Assembly: GCF_003473485.1 (NCBI RefSeq)
Contig: NC_053046.1
Coordinates: 44,221,832-44,285,831 of the forward strand
DNA from: Medicago truncatula
Lineage: Eukaryota; Streptophyta; Magnoliopsida; Fabales; Fabaceae
DNA: 64,000 nucleotides
Reading direction: 5' to 3'
Made by a program: the position numbers and the translations under genes. Position 1 is the first letter of the stretch; each line of letters begins with the position of its first letter. Shown here in pieces: positions 1 through 11,824 of this stretch. Below the pieces are notes generated by a model. The model made no database searches and had not been told where the DNA came from. It saw only the letters and a program-made list of their open reading frames with translations.

Positions 1-703
1 CATTCATCATTAATATCATATAGGTACCTTAAACCATCCCCAAAACTTCTTATAACAACTTTTCAAAAATCAAGTTTTAATCTGGGCTACTCGCCATGGC
101 GAGTTGGTCTGCTCGCGAGGCGAGCTATGAAGTTGCTCACTCGCCATGGCGAGCACAGCTACTCGCGAGGCGAGCGATGAACTTCTGTACGGGCAGAAAA
201 CTGGTTTTTCCCAAAAATCCCATTTTCCTTCCAATCACTCCCCAAATCAGTTTACAGATGAGAAATGAATGTTTCTATGCAACCAAAACCAAATTCTAAC
301 ATCAGAATAGCAATATCTATCCCAAAAACCATAAATTCAATTAAAACCCAATTCCTCAATTTCACTCCAAAAACCTGTTAAACTCAAATCAGACTTTAAA
401 ATCTACACTATTGAAGTAAACCTCACCCTTACCTTAGAAATTGAAGAAGAAATGTGCAGCAAATTCACTCTTGGCTCTAACTTGGTCTTCTCCCCTTTTT
501 CTCCCAACTTGTCAGTTCTTACGTACAACTGCTTCTAATCTTTCTTTTCCTAACTCTATATTTTCATTTAACTCCCCATTAACTTTAATAACTATTAAAT
601 AACTCCCTAAACTCCAAAATAATTATTATTTCATACTTATACTAATTATTATTAAATAAACTATATAATAAAATAATACACCACATAAGACACCCAAAAA
701 AAT

Positions 704-752
<49 letters not shown>

Positions 753-838
753 TCCGCATAAATCACCAAACATCATATATAAAAATATATATACTCCACA
801 TAATTCAAATTAATTAAATAAACAACTAGAGCGTTACA
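1..838 (-). mobile_element. LTR fragment of a Ty3/gypsy-like element running off the window edge
   Basis: The right boundary at 838 reads TGTAACGCTC on the minus strand, the usual TGTAAC-type start of chromovirus LTRs. Positions 88-175 hold alternating palindromic motifs TCGCCATGGCGA and CTCGCGAGGCGAG, two of each, in a roughly 58-bp tandem unit. An (AT)n run lies at about 707-750. No coding domain is visible, and the rest of the element, if present, lies left of the window. The assignment rests on the boundary and general appearance; a solo LTR is equally possible. Confidence 0.5.
88..175. repeat. Tandem palindromic CGCCATGGCG / CGCGAGGCG motifs
   Basis: Two units each contain TCGCCATGGCGAG followed by CTCGCGAGGCGAG. 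Each motif is close to self-complementary, so the block is a short tandem array of palindromes inside the presumed LTR. Confidence 0.7.
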
Positions 839-2817
839 GATAACGGGCCGGGTGATCCGGGTTCACGGTCGAAAGCACCACCCAGCCCAACCCACGGTTA
901 CTTTTCAGCCCAATAAATGTGTGTTGGTGTGGGAATTAAAAAGGTGGAGGGTGTGGGAATTAACCACTACAATTTTTTTTTGAAAAACCCAAATTATAAA
1001 TAAATAATTATTAGATTATAAATAAATAGATAAAAAAAATGTAAACTTACAAATGTAAAGGAAAAAATGTAGATTTAAACTTACAAATGAAATTCCTTTT
1101 GAGAGCAGCGAGTGTCAGGATGAGTTTTGTTCCATTCTTGAAGTTACCAACCAAAAACTACAAATCTAGAAGGTTTTTCATGAACTTCTTCGTAACCATT
1201 ATACGCTTCTCTAGCTCTCAAAATTTTTGACATTGTAATATTGACGAAGTCCAAAAGAGTAATTTAGAAGTTGAATTTTTTCCATGAATATTTAGGACAT
1301 TAAAATATGATTTTACACAAGGGAAAAATATTGTTAATAAAGACGAATTAATTACGAATTTTTAAAACATAAAAACTCAAAAAATAAAACAACATAAATC
1401 AGTGTTCCCTATCATTCTAACTATTTAAAAAAACTTTCCCATGGTGAAAATAGATTTCCTTTTCCCATGTGAAATGTCACTCAACTTTCATTGTAATACA
1501 ATCTGCATTTGATTCTTTAAAAAGAACTACACTGATATCGTAGCATCTATTGTCGCAATCCTACACATGTTAACAACCCCAAAAAATGATAAACACTTGT
1601 ACTTTCTTGTTCAAAATCAAACACAAAATCAAACTAATCATAAATAATCAACCTAAAGCAGTATAAAATCGCAAAAAAACAGATTTGTATCCAAAAAAAT
1701 TTAATTAAAATTTAAGATCATTTTTGTCTTTTCAAGATGTAACTAAATTTTAAAAAGGTGTGACTAAAAAAATTTCAATTCCAATTGCGTGACTCTGGGA
1801 ATTGTATAATATTGTGCCCATTGTCAATGGATTTTTTATCAATCAAATATAATTTTTCTACACATAATATTCTTTTTTAAAGATTCCAATTTCCAACACA
1901 AAATATTAAAATTAAATAAAACATAATCAATAAAAGTTACATAAGACTGATAGTTTGCATTAATACATAAGTGTAGTCATTTTTTGGTTTCATAGAGAGG
2001 GCTAGACCACAATAGAAATAAAACTAAACTAAAAAACAACGAGGATATTATGTTTGGTCACTAAAAAATAAATACCTCTCATGAAAAACAAAAAAAATTA
2101 GAATATGCTCCTCCAATAAAATTATGTCGGTCAATATTTTGTAAGTTAAAAGTAGCAAAAAATACCAAAGTTATTAGTACTAAAAAAATACAGAAGTTAT
2201 AACTAGATTATGTCCATTTATATATATTTTTGGTCAAATTTTCAATTTCGATACAATATTATATTTGTACTCTTTCTTATTTAATTATTAATATAACTAT
2301 TTTGTAAATATCATTCTGATTTTTAATGCTATAAAATTATTAATATCAGTATAAGGTAAAATATTAAATATTTATGACTATTATGTTTTGTTGAATATTC
2401 AATGTGATATAGCACATTAGAATATTTTTTTATACTAATGTTTAAAAATATATAGTTTTGACTTTTGACAAACCGAATCATCAAATCTAGTTACCCACAT
2501 TGCAAACTTAAACCCATCTCATGTTATGTTTTTTAGTTGTAGTTCACACTTTTCACTTACACACAAGCGAGTACAACTATTGTGTTTGAAACTCATCCCA
2601 CGTGTCAACTTTTCATTGGTGTAATGACCTGCACAGTCCAATCACACACCCACATATGACTAAACCAAACGACACCGTTTCCAGTTCAAACAAAAACCAC
2701 CAAAACCCAAAAAAAAAAAACACCATTTCGTTGAAATTAAGAATCGCCGTCTCTGTCTCTTTTCTTTCGTAAGATTCTTGTCCAAAATCTCAGAGAAGTG
2801 AATCCAAGAAACAAACA
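839..2817. other. Intergenic, AT-rich; no gene seen
   Basis: No ORF with recognisable homology. Positions 841-900 are GC-rich (gggccgggtgatccggg and similar) and look like a transposon end. Positions about 1240-1390 resemble the interior of the fold-back element at 39502-40335. The stretch before 2818 is the presumptive promoter and 5' UTR of the p24 gene; 2640-2820 includes the C/A-rich leader. Confidence 0.5.
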
Positions 2818-2905
2818 ATGGTTCTATCTTTTTTATTTTCTTGATTTATTTTTTAATTTTAATTTTGGGGTTTATTAATAATTATTTATTTAATCTTGGG
2901 TGCAG

Positions 2906-5900
2906 ATGATGATGAGACATAGTTGTTGTGTCATGGTGATTGTTTTGATTGGGATGTTGTTGAATTGGAAAGAAACAGAAGGGATAAGATTTGTGATAGA
3001 TAGAGATGAATGTTTCTCACATGATGTTAAGTATGAAGGTGACACTGTTCATGTTTCTTTTGTTGTTATTAAGGCTGATTCTCCTTGGCATTATGGTGAT
3101 GAAGGTGTAGATCTTGTGGTATGTTCGTTCTTTTCTGATCTGATCTTCAATTTTTATTCTCAATTCAATTTCATATGATAGTATAGTTTCATTTTTTAGA
3201 TTAATTTTGATCACAACCAATTATCATGAAAGTTGACTGTTATGACTGATTAACGGTGTAAAAGGTTTTACATTGTCGGCATATCACAGCCAATCATATG
3301 ATATGTGTGTGACTTTAGAAGTGATTATGATAAAAGTCATAAATTTCTAATAATCTAACTCTTATGATTGATTATCCGATTAACCCTATACAAACTCATG
3401 AATTATACCCTATATGATACAAAATGAAAACTAAACAATAATAAATGGTTGATTAAGTACATAATCATGCCACTTTTATTTCTTTCTAGATATCGGAAGC
3501 TGCTCTTATCTAGAATGTAGTCCTCGGGTTCAGCCCCTGTTAAGAGGGTGTTTGCCTAGGGTTATAGGGAATATGTCTGTGAGTGGAATCTGATCCTTTC
3601 CCTAGAAGCCAAGTCGTCCTTTTATAGTGTTCCCAGCTAGGGTTTTAGGGAATGTGTCTGTGGGTGGAATCTGATCCATTCCCTAGAAGCTAAGTCGTCC
3701 TTTTACATGGTTCCCAGATAGGGTTTTCAAAGGCTTTTGGCCTTTCCAATCATTGACAGACCCATGTCCCATTGGGGTGCAGGTCCCAGCAAATATTCAG
3801 TTCTTTGCTGGCAATGATTGGTGTTATAAGGAGCGGTACAACATGGTGTATGGTACAAGTGTGGGTTGCTATTTCCCCCAGTCAGTCACGTTGAGTGCTG
3901 GACACCCTTAGATGGACAATCATTATGGTCGGCTGTCATAGGTTCTCTGGTTTGGTGCTCGGGCTCCTCGGGTCGGCCGTAACAGAATCTGGCACGCCTG
4001 TGCTTTTGGGGTACCGACCTCATGATACCGAACAGTCGAACACAGCCCGCAAGCATCAGAGAGGCAAAGGTGCTTTGAGAAACTGTGGTAACCGACTTTA
4101 AAGTAACATGAGCCATTGTCAACTCAAACTTGAATCCTATAGCAAAAGTGAATCAAGGTCACACTCTACGCAAATGTTATATTTGGAGTTAGGAGATAAC
4201 CTCATGATTTAAAGTAATTAAAGTTTTCCAAACAAAAAAAAGCAATTAAAGTTGTTTTTAGGAAGAAAGTACCCTTATGTCTGGGAGTTTATATGTTGCA
4301 TATTATCTTTACAATTAGAAATATAAATGATACGCATTCAGGTAACTTTGTGTATTGGTGTGCTACTTTCTATAACTTCGGACGTGTATATATATATATA
4401 TATCTCAAGCATCCGTACAAATCCACATATCTATCCACTAATGCTAGAAATAATAAGTTTTATTTCCTTAATATTTCTGATTATGTTGTAATCTCATTAC
4501 ACAACCATGTGACAATTTCAGGTAAAGGGGCCGGCTGGTGAACAAATTCAAGATTTTCGTGACAAGACCAGTGATAAATTTGAATTTGTTGCTCACAAAC
4601 CAGGAGTTCATAAGTTCTGTTTCACCAACAAATCTCCTTATCATGAGACCATCGATTTTGATGTCCATGTTGGTCACTTCTCTTACTTCGAGCAACATGC
4701 CAAAGATGGTAATGCCTCTTATATTAAATCGATTTGTATGTAGTTATTTGTTTTTACTTTTGTAGTGTAGTGTACACTGTTTTTTGAGTTGCATGGAAGT
4801 GTATTGAGAGAATATTCATTGAAACTTTCTTGATTGAATGCAGAGCATTTCAACCCTTTGCTAGAGCAGATAGCAAAGTTGGAAGAAGCTCTTTACAATA
4901 TTCAGTTTGAACAACATTGGTTAGAAGCTCAAACCGACCGCCAAGCAATAGGTATTCTTGGAAGTTTACTTTCTTTTTATCTAAAAATTTACATTTCTCT
5001 ATACGTAAAATTCTTTCCACAAACCAATTATTATTTGGACAAAACTTACGAACAGTTTCATAGGAACTACTTTTTTCTAAAAAACCAATATTACTGTCAC
5101 AAATTTTTTTGAGGTGTGAAGAAATTGTCTCTTCAAAAAAATAATAAAAATCATCTCTTTGTCAAAGGAACAAAAAAATGAAAACAGTATTTATAGTACT
5201 GCATCCAAGTTTTGTTCTTATTATTTTACTCATGCTAAAGATAATCACTTATTAGTTTAGTTTATATATGACATCTGGTTTTCAATTATAGATTACCATT
5301 TAGTAGAACTTCATGTCCCAATCTGCAATCATCGTAGTTACATTCAGCTACGACACCAAACTAGTTGATCGATTAGGAACATATTTTTCTATTCATTGAT
5401 AATTTTCACTGCTTACTTGAGAATAAAATAAGCGCAGTGGAGACGAGGATGTTGCGTTGGACGTGTGGTAAAACTAGACGTGATAAGATTAGAGAGAAGA
5501 CGTCTAGATTCTGTAGTAGGGAGAGTAGATCAAATCGAGGATAGTCAACTCACTAGAGGCAGAGGAAGAACTAGAAAAACCATCTGAGAAACTATTAGGA
5601 AAAATTTGGAAATTTATGAGTTGGACCGAAATATGGTGTATGATAGAACATTATGGCGTTTTTTAATCCATGTTGTGGGAAAAGGCTTTGGTTGTTGTTG
5701 TGTTGTTCACTGCTTACTTAATTTACTTTGTGATTGAAGTTAAACTTTATTCCAATGACTCAAATTTTGACTACTTCTGAGCCTCTCATCTCATGATGAA
5801 ATGCTCACACCATTTAGATATATTGAAACATGCCATATATTTACTTGCATCCTTTCCTAGATGAATGAACTGTGGAAGAATATGAAGACATATCAATTGA

Positions 5901-6115
5901 TAAAAAAAATACAAACTTGTTTTCTCTATTACTATTTACTTGCAAATGCGATAATATTGTGGTTCTTGTATTGGAATGCAGTGAATGATGGGATGAGCCG
6001 AAGAGCAGTACACAAAGCAATCTTTGAATCAGCAGCACTGATTGGAGCTAGTGCACTGCAAGTTTATCTTCTGCGACGCTTGTTTGAGCGAAAGTTGGGA
6101 ACCTCAAGAGTTTAG
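2906..6115 (+). CDS. p24 family transmembrane cargo receptor (p24 beta type), 4 exons
   Basis: Exons 2906-3118, 4522-4708, 4844-4951 and 5982-6115 join in frame with GT...AG introns to give 213 residues, the usual size of p24 (emp24/gp25L) proteins. In order: a signal peptide (about 1-26), a GOLD domain with the conserved Cys pair (ECFSHDV and HKFCFTNKS) expected to form a disulfide, a coiled coil (NPLLEQIAKLEEAL region), one membrane span (AALIGASALQVYLL) and a short basic cytosolic tail RRLFERKLGTSRV. p24 proteins cycle between ER and Golgi, select cargo and help form COPI/COPII vesicles. The tail resembles plant p24 beta members and lacks a C-terminal dilysine. The chosen start is the first of three ATGs (2906) after a possible acceptor (TGCAG); an ATG at 2818-2820 just before a GTTCTA sequence could instead end a first exon. 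Introns 1 and 3 carry transposon insertions, but the exons are intact. Confidence 0.93.
3237..3405. mobile_element. MITE-like dispersed repeat, copy 1, in p24 intron 1
   Basis: Shares the pattern gtgtaaaa-ttttacat-gtc, gactttagaag and agtcat with the copy at about 21990-22175 in an AACT intron. Terminal gtgtaaaa/ttttaca motifs suggest a small non-autonomous DNA element. Boundaries are approximate. Confidence 0.55.
3480..4092 (+). mobile_element. Probable LTR-type insertion in p24 intron 1, with 81-bp tandem duplication
   Basis: A block of higher GC than the flanking intron. Positions 3556-3636 and 3637-3717 are near-identical 81-bp tandem copies (ctaggg...ggaat...ctgatcc...ccctagaag...aagtcgtcctttta), with the start of a third at 3718. 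No coding domain. The duplication resembles enhancer-type repeats in LTR U3 regions, but no clean TG...CA ends were found, so the class is inferred. Confidence 0.4.
5419..5705 (+). mobile_element. RTE-type LINE 3' fragment in p24 intron 3, with 14-bp target duplication
   Basis: Translation gives degraded remnants of the C-terminal reverse-transcriptase tail of plant RTE elements (RMLRWTCGKTRRDKIRE, then a region corresponding to the conserved VYDRTLWR). The element ends in a TTG-rich tail, typical of plant RTE. The 14-bp sequence TTCACTGCTTACTT occurs at 5405-5418 and again at 5706-5719, exactly flanking the insertion. It is a 5'-truncated, dead copy in the same orientation as the gene. Confidence 0.85.
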
Positions 6116-7590
6116 AGTTAGGACATGTTCTGTGAACTGTAACATTATGAATGCCAGTGTCATTTTAAACTTTTTTTCATTCTCATCACATGGATATTTA
6201 TATTGGTTCACTTTACTCACAATATACTTGCGGAAAGATGTTATTTATTGTTAATTACAGTTGATTTCCGATGAGAAAATACAAAATGACTGCCCATGTA
6301 GGCCTACAATTACTTCTGCTCCGCCTGTTCTCATCCTACTCATCTTTTACTTTGGAAGGAGAACTGTATTTAAGAGAAACTGACACATGTTCTTACATTC
6401 AATAATTATATTTTCTTAAATTATTACCTGTTTTGGTGTGTCGTGTCGCTGTCCAGTGTTTGTAACCATATCAAACTTAATTAAGTAGATGTATAGCAAA
6501 ATTGTTGTTGCACGTCCTTTCTTTTAAGCACTTAAACAATGATATTTACTAGTTGCTGTAAAATCAGATTAAGTGGAAAGTGAGGTTTATTGCAGTACTT
6601 TGCCCTAATGGAGCTCCATGTGGTGCCATCAATATTGTAGGGCTCTTATGAAAATGAGTATTGCAGGTTTTCACAAATACAGTAAGGAGTCTTGTAGCTT
6701 GCTTGGAAGCCTGTCTTTATGTTTCTTGCTAACTGTTTTGATGTTAGCCTTAGTTCTGTATTTTTTATTCTCGCACTCTTTTGATACTACTCAATTTTAT
6801 CCAAAGCTGAAAAGTAGTTGTTGCATAATCCTTTTTACACACATAAATCATGGTCTCAATTTTCTTTTTGCAAAATAGAATTTGAATTAATGAGGTACAC
6901 AAAAGTCAACAGTAGATATCACAAGAAGTGTTAAAGAACAAATACAACAAAAGTTCCAACATCAGTTACATTACCATATTATGCACTAGTATACCTTCCC
7001 CTACTAAACAACATTGGTCTAAAAACTCAGATAAATTGTCTTGTTTCCATTCCATGATGTAAAGCCATAGTTTAATAATGTCAATTGGTGAAGGAATGGA
7101 TCTTCTAAGAAAGGGGAAGACTATGAAATAATGTCACATACAATATATAATCGTCCACAATTCATAGCTCCACAGCTCCACGGGAAAATATGCCAAAATA
7201 GTTATGCCAGTCATCGCAACGACGACTTGTGTGTGAGTTTCAATGGTTATTTTTGTGTGTGAGTTTCAATGGTTATTTCGTCTATCGGTCATAAAAAACT
7301 TCAAATAGCTAGGGTAGTTTCTATAACCCACTAACGGTAGATGAGTAACTCCCACTATTACAATTATTTAAATTACATTACGTCACATATCACATCATAT
7401 ATTTATTTGAGACTAATAAAGGGAGTCTAAAATAATTTTGAAACTAACGGAGTATATACAACTCGTGAATAGCTAAACCATATCGAATAATATTGACCAA
7501 AATTTACATTTTAAGGAAAAATTAATGTAAATGGTAAACTCATTAACTACGAGTAAAATCAATAAGGATGTTTTGTCAATCGGGGAAGGT
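6116..7590. other. Intergenic 3' flank of the p24 gene; no gene seen
   Basis: The first few hundred bases are the p24 3' UTR. The rest is AT-rich without coding signal. Positions about 7395-7455 (gggagtctaaaa...ctaacggagtatat) look like one end of a Stowaway-type MITE. Confidence 0.5.
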
Positions 7591-7593
7591 TTT

Positions 7594-7775
7594 TGGTGAC
7601 AACACCTGGAGATATCAGAAGTGCGAATGCTGACATGAGTAACGATAAATCATGTGATAAACACGATCACCTGGAAGGCTTTCTGCGTTCAGTCAATCTA
7701 CGCAGAGTTAATCGGTCCCTAAGGAAGCCCCGAAAGGGCTGCCATCCGATGGGTACACGAAAGTGACGAAGATCT
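7594..7775 (+). pseudogene. Diverged fragment of bacterial-type large-subunit (23S) rRNA
   Basis: Positions 7614-7649 carry a nearly exact copy of the universally conserved 23S segment CAGAAGTGCGAATGCTGACA followed by TGAGTAACGATAAA. Further on are GTTAATCGG-TCCCTAAGG, CCCGAAAGGG and CCGATGGG, in the order found in bacterial and organellar LSU rRNA (central part of the molecule). Two hairpins are kept despite divergence: CTGCG 7683-7687 with CGCAG 7701-7705, and AGCCC 7726-7730 with GGGCT 7736-7740. About 180 nt survive inside AT-rich nuclear DNA. It could be an old mitochondrial insertion or a transfer from a bacterium; the variable parts do not look to me like standard plant chloroplast or mitochondrial LSU rRNA. 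Confidence 0.72.
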
Positions 7776-10105
7776 ACCAATTTTATCAGAATTTATTCGA
7801 AGTCATGAGTTTATCAAAAAGAGAGTTTACATACGAGTTAAATTAGTTTTGTGACCTATAATCATAAGCTCGCAAGAATTGAAAAGTTAACTCGAGAGTT
7901 TGACAATCATAGTTATAAATCATGCATAAACTCTGTTATAAAACAATTATATCGACATGTAATATAACACAAACGTCACCCTTAAACAATAGAGAAATAT
8001 GAGTCGATAAGAATCGAAAAATTATCATGTGAAGTTAAGTTTCAATACAACAAGTATTAGGTCAAAAAAATCCCAGTGATTGTTCACCATAAATCATAAA
8101 TATAACGTAATATCTATTTTCCTAATTGTTATTTTCCCCCTAGCTCAAAGCACTCTCATGAGTCATGACTCAGAATGGACGTTTGTGCAACAGCAAAACC
8201 ATTTCTTCAGCAGTAAAAAAAATAAAAATAAAAATTCAATACACGCAGGGATTATTAATTGTAAGGAAACAAGGAAGTCCAGTCCATTTCAAGATACTAA
8301 TATGCACAAAAGTCTGACTGAGCTACTGTATACAGCACTTGAATTTAGCAAAGACATATATACATACATATATAAAAGTGATATTATTTCCTTAATTCTT
8401 CAAGAAGTTATTGGAATATGCATAGAGCTTTAACTTACTAGATAATTGCAACAAGAATAAGAAATATGAACTACCCTACGTGCCAACAAATTGTAGCAGA
8501 ATGACAAAAAAAAAAATCCTTGAGAAAATAGAAAATTAAATTGTAAAGTGATAAAAGCAAGTAAAGTGGAAAGAAAAAGAAAGAACTTACGGATAGAGTC
8601 TTTCCAAGAAAATCTTTACGTTTATGAGCATTGGATGCTGAATTATTTGGGGGTGATTGAAATTTCCCACCCCTTTTTTCCTCTTTAATTTTATTGAATA
8701 TCACAGTGTATCCATTGGCAGATGATGAATCATTGGCATCCCATTCCCCAAACTTGGGGGACTAATGTCGACTTTCCTTTAGATTTGTTCTGTAATAAAG
8801 TGTAGTGTACTTTAGTATATTCAAATTCTCAATTAATTAATACTCTTAAAGTTAATTCTATAATGCACCAATGAAATAGTGTTTCAATCATATACACGTT
8901 TAGTTAGTTTTACCATTAAATCAATAAATCTTATTATTATCTCAATTTAATGGTTGGAAACAAATATTTCACTTGTGCATCATAGAACTAGCATACGTTT
9001 GCATCTAATATAAGAATCAGACGTCCATCAAATATATAATGAAAATCAAGGTTTAAAGAAAGCATAACTAAACATATATTATTTGTACATAATGAAACAT
9101 ATATTACTTTTTTTTTGTTTTAACTAATGAAATTTTCTTGTGTGATTAATAGGACATTACCCCTAAACTCTTTCCTTTCGGTCCCTACAACCTTAACCTA
9201 ACCCAGGATAAGCAGCACGTATAAGTTTGGGGTCACTGAATCTTTGCCTAAACGTAAAGCGTAAAACTTAAAATCACTCATTGTTGAGTATGTCTTAGAT
9301 CATAATCTTATATTTACGGCTTGTAACACTATAAACCCTAATTAATCAAAGAAATAAACAAGAATTATAACTACTTTATAGTCACAAAGTTATGCATCAT
9401 CGATTGAACTGCTTACACAAATATCGTGTTTTATTGTCTTGCTTTTTAACTTTGTTGTTGTTCTAACACCCAGAAGAAAAATGCCAAGGCTCATCAAAAT
9501 TTATCGATCACCTAACTGATATATAAAAAAAAAATCTATACAAATTTACCTATCGTAACAAATAACCAAGTGAGTTAACGAGGCATAGATTAGAGAAAAA
9601 GAAGCAAAATGACAAGTAGAATTGCAAAACATACCGACATATATAGTTTATAGGAGAGAAATAGTAGTATTTGTGTTGGTACTAATTTTTTCTTCTTTGA
9701 TGGTTTGACCTAAAATGTCCGAAGATTCTTCTCTGTTTTTATAGGAGAAAGAGAAGAGTTGAAAGAAAAAGTCCGATTTATTTGGCCCGTTTTTTATAGA
9801 TTAAAGTAAAATTTGTTTTGATATAAATTAACATTAGAAAAACATTTAAACTCAAAAATTATGCCTGACAGTGTCTTTTAAGCCCTACTAGTATTTTATA
9901 AAAACTAAAACTTCTAGTATATTATTACCTCCGTTGTTTTTTAATTGTTGTTTTTAGTTTCTTCAACATAGTAAAAGGTTACTTTTTAATTGTAGCGTTT
10001 TCTGCTAGGAGGTTAGAATTCTCTCACTGGAAGAAGATGCTAACACAATTTTATCACGGATTGATTCATAATAGGAGATATAATTCTATTTTGTCCTTCG
10101 TTTAT
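7776..10105. other. Intergenic, AT-rich; no gene seen
   Basis: No homology recognised. An ORF at 8080-8433 has low-complexity composition and no domain. Positions about 9925-9960 (ttacctccgttgtttttt) resemble one end of a Stowaway MITE. The rest shows nothing I can name. Confidence 0.45.
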
Positions 10106-10109
10106 TGAA

Positions 10110-10535
10110 GCACATGAAGGTAAATAAAAAGATTTGGGATTATGATAGCTTCAAAAATTTTGGACCATATGGTTTAAATTTTGGTTCCTTAAAATAGTTT
10201 AGCTGGCCTTCAAGGTTGACTTTATAATATTTTTTAATGTTCTAACTGCACTTTTTTTGTGTTGATAGGTTGGCCCATTTCCATCCAATTCCTTTGGTTG
10301 TATGTATTTATAAGATGATGGCTATGGTTTTAGTATGGTGAAGTAAGTTATTTGGTGATTTTAGAAAGTCAATCGTTTCTAAAAGGGAGATAAATTTTGG
10401 ACGGTATCTTAATTGCAAATGAGGTGGTTGATGAAGAAATGAAACATAAGAAATATTTGATTATGTTCTAGATTCCTTTTGATCATTTGATTGGTTTCTA
10501 TTTAGATGATTTTGAAACCGGGGACTAACCGTCTT
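10110..10535 (+). pseudogene. L1-type LINE reverse-transcriptase fragment
   Basis: With stops and small shifts, the plus strand reads pieces of the plant L1 RT core in the right order: KKIWDYDSFKNFGPYGLNFG (block before RT), LVVCIYKMMA, then ILDGILIANEVVDE and YLDDF. Stop codons interrupt every block. No poly(A) tail or target duplication is visible because the 3' part is missing. Confidence 0.75.
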
Positions 10536-10614
10536 TTTAAAAGAAGATGAATGTTGATGTGAGTCCAATTAAGATTCATTAAGATGGTTTGGAATATTGG
10601 GTTGGAGAAGAAGA

Positions 10615-10782
10615 TTAAGGGAAGGTACTATTTGCAATTGCAGTGCCTCGTGGTGGAATTGGCATACCATAAACTTGAGGGTTTGTGTATACACCACGTC
10701 TTCCTCTAGCACTTCCAAAGAAATAAAAACCAAAACCAAGAACTAAGCAGAAGAACACAAAAGGAAGAGATACCATAATCAT
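10615..10782 (-). CDS. Small membrane protein, prematurely stopped paralog (55 aa)
   Basis: Starts at ATG 10782 and ends at TAA 10615. Residues about 4-22 form a hydrophobic segment (VSLPFVFFCLVLGFGFYFF), followed by SARGRRGVYTNPQVYGMPIP. It is clearly homologous along its whole length to the 75-residue gene at 15085-15312. The stop replaces a Ser codon (TCA to TAA); the DNA beyond the stop still aligns with the paralog's Pro/Ser-rich tail (ccaatattccaaacc), so the protein has been shortened by a nonsense change. A TATATAA box lies about 65-75 nt upstream (10847-10856, minus), at the same distance as in the paralog, so it may still be expressed. Function unknown. Confidence 0.65.
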   Translation of the reverse strand: MIMVSLPFVFFCLVLGFGFYFFGSARGRRGVYTNPQVYGMPIPPRGTAIANSTFP

Positions 10783-10846
10783 GTTCTTCTTTTCCTAATG
10801 TTACTTGTGTGATTTATACAATTGGACTTTTTGTGTGAATCTTCAT

Positions 10847-10856
10847 TTATATAAGA
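10847..10856 (-). promoter_or_regulatory. TATA box of the 55-aa membrane protein gene
   Basis: The minus strand reads CTTATATAAATG, about 70 nt upstream of the ATG at 10782. The paralog has a comparable TATATAAAT at about 15384-15393, 73-80 nt before its ATG. Confidence 0.5.
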
Positions 10857-11218
10857 ATTACATTGTTTGTATTTCATTTGCTACTACTACTGTTATGTTA
10901 CATAGACTTTCATCATGCATACATATACCCTTGCATATTAATATTCCTACATCAACATTAGATACTTTTTGTTACAAAACAATAGCAATACCTTTGGCTT
11001 CTAAATGTTCCCCCTAATGTACGCATCATTTGATTAAGCCAACAGAATATCAAATTTCTTTACTACACGTGCAAAAACTTCCATCCACATGAACACAAAA
11101 GCAAGTATCCAATAAAAAAAACATTGAAATTTACAACTTCACATGAAAACAGGAAACAATTCAAATCCATAACAAAAACGGTTTAAGGACACACTCTATA
11201 TGTTTGACTTTGCCTATA

Positions 11219-11343
11219 TTTGGTAGTGTTAAGGTCGTTATGCCAGAATCATGGCACCATGATTTGCAGAAGCTACATAGCATAGCATTTGAAAAATCGC
11301 GACGTGTCACCGTGATTCTGGCACAACATGATACCAAACATAC
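11219..11343. mobile_element. Small fold-back MITE
   Basis: The left side reads TTTGGTAgtg...GTTATGCCAGAATCATGG. The reverse complement of the right side reads TTTGGTAtcat...GTTGTGCCAGAATCACGG. The whole block is an imperfect inverted repeat of about 125 bp, typical of a hAT-like MITE. A related fragment (ggtaccaaacacgctac) lies near 22705. Confidence 0.55.
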
Positions 11344-11512
11344 ACATACATGAAGATCATCATTTTTATCGTCATCATCATTTGTATTGAAAATCCAAGA
11401 CCAACAATACAAATTGCCCCAAGTATTATTACACTATCAAAGGAAAATGATATTGATCAATCACCCACATGTAAATTGCAATCAGTCAAACACATAATCA
11501 GCTAGATTTCTT

Positions 11513-11824
11513 TCAAGATGAAGATACCATATGCCTCCAAAGATAACGACCACTAGCCATATCCAAAAAAGTCCAAAACCCAGATTCTAACGCAGCACGA
11601 ACCTAAAATCACAAATTCAGGGTTAATTAAAAAAAACATATTTTTATTAAAATTGAAGCAAAAGGGTGAAATGGGTCAACCTTAGAATTTTGATTTGACG
11701 AAGGATTAGAAACAACATCTTCATCATCATCATCGATCTTAGGCTGAGATCGAAAATTTCTGAGGACAAAGAATACTGCGAGTGTTGCTGACAAGAATAT
11801 GAGAATTAGCCTCAAAGGGCACAT
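11513..11824 (-). CDS. Small single-pass membrane protein, plant-specific family, 77 aa, 2 exons
   Basis: Exon 1 is 11824-11681 (48 codons) and exon 2 is 11602-11513, joined through a 78-bp GT...AG intron. The N-terminus MCPLRLILIFLSATLAVFFV is a signal-anchor or membrane segment. It is followed by a basic residue cluster, an acidic linker (IDDDDEDVV) and a conserved C-terminal block SGFWTFLDMASGRYLWRHM. Small plant proteins with the same MCPLR start and FWxFxDMASGRYLW ending exist in other dicots and are of unknown function; some are labelled methyltransferase-related without a methyltransferase fold. The reading frame is open further upstream to 11950, but the MCPLR start matches the family. 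Confidence 0.8.

Noticed and set aside
8080..8433. 117-codon ORF on the plus strand
   Set aside because: Asn/Lys/Ile-rich composition of AT-rich DNA; no domain, no splice context, no homology recognised.
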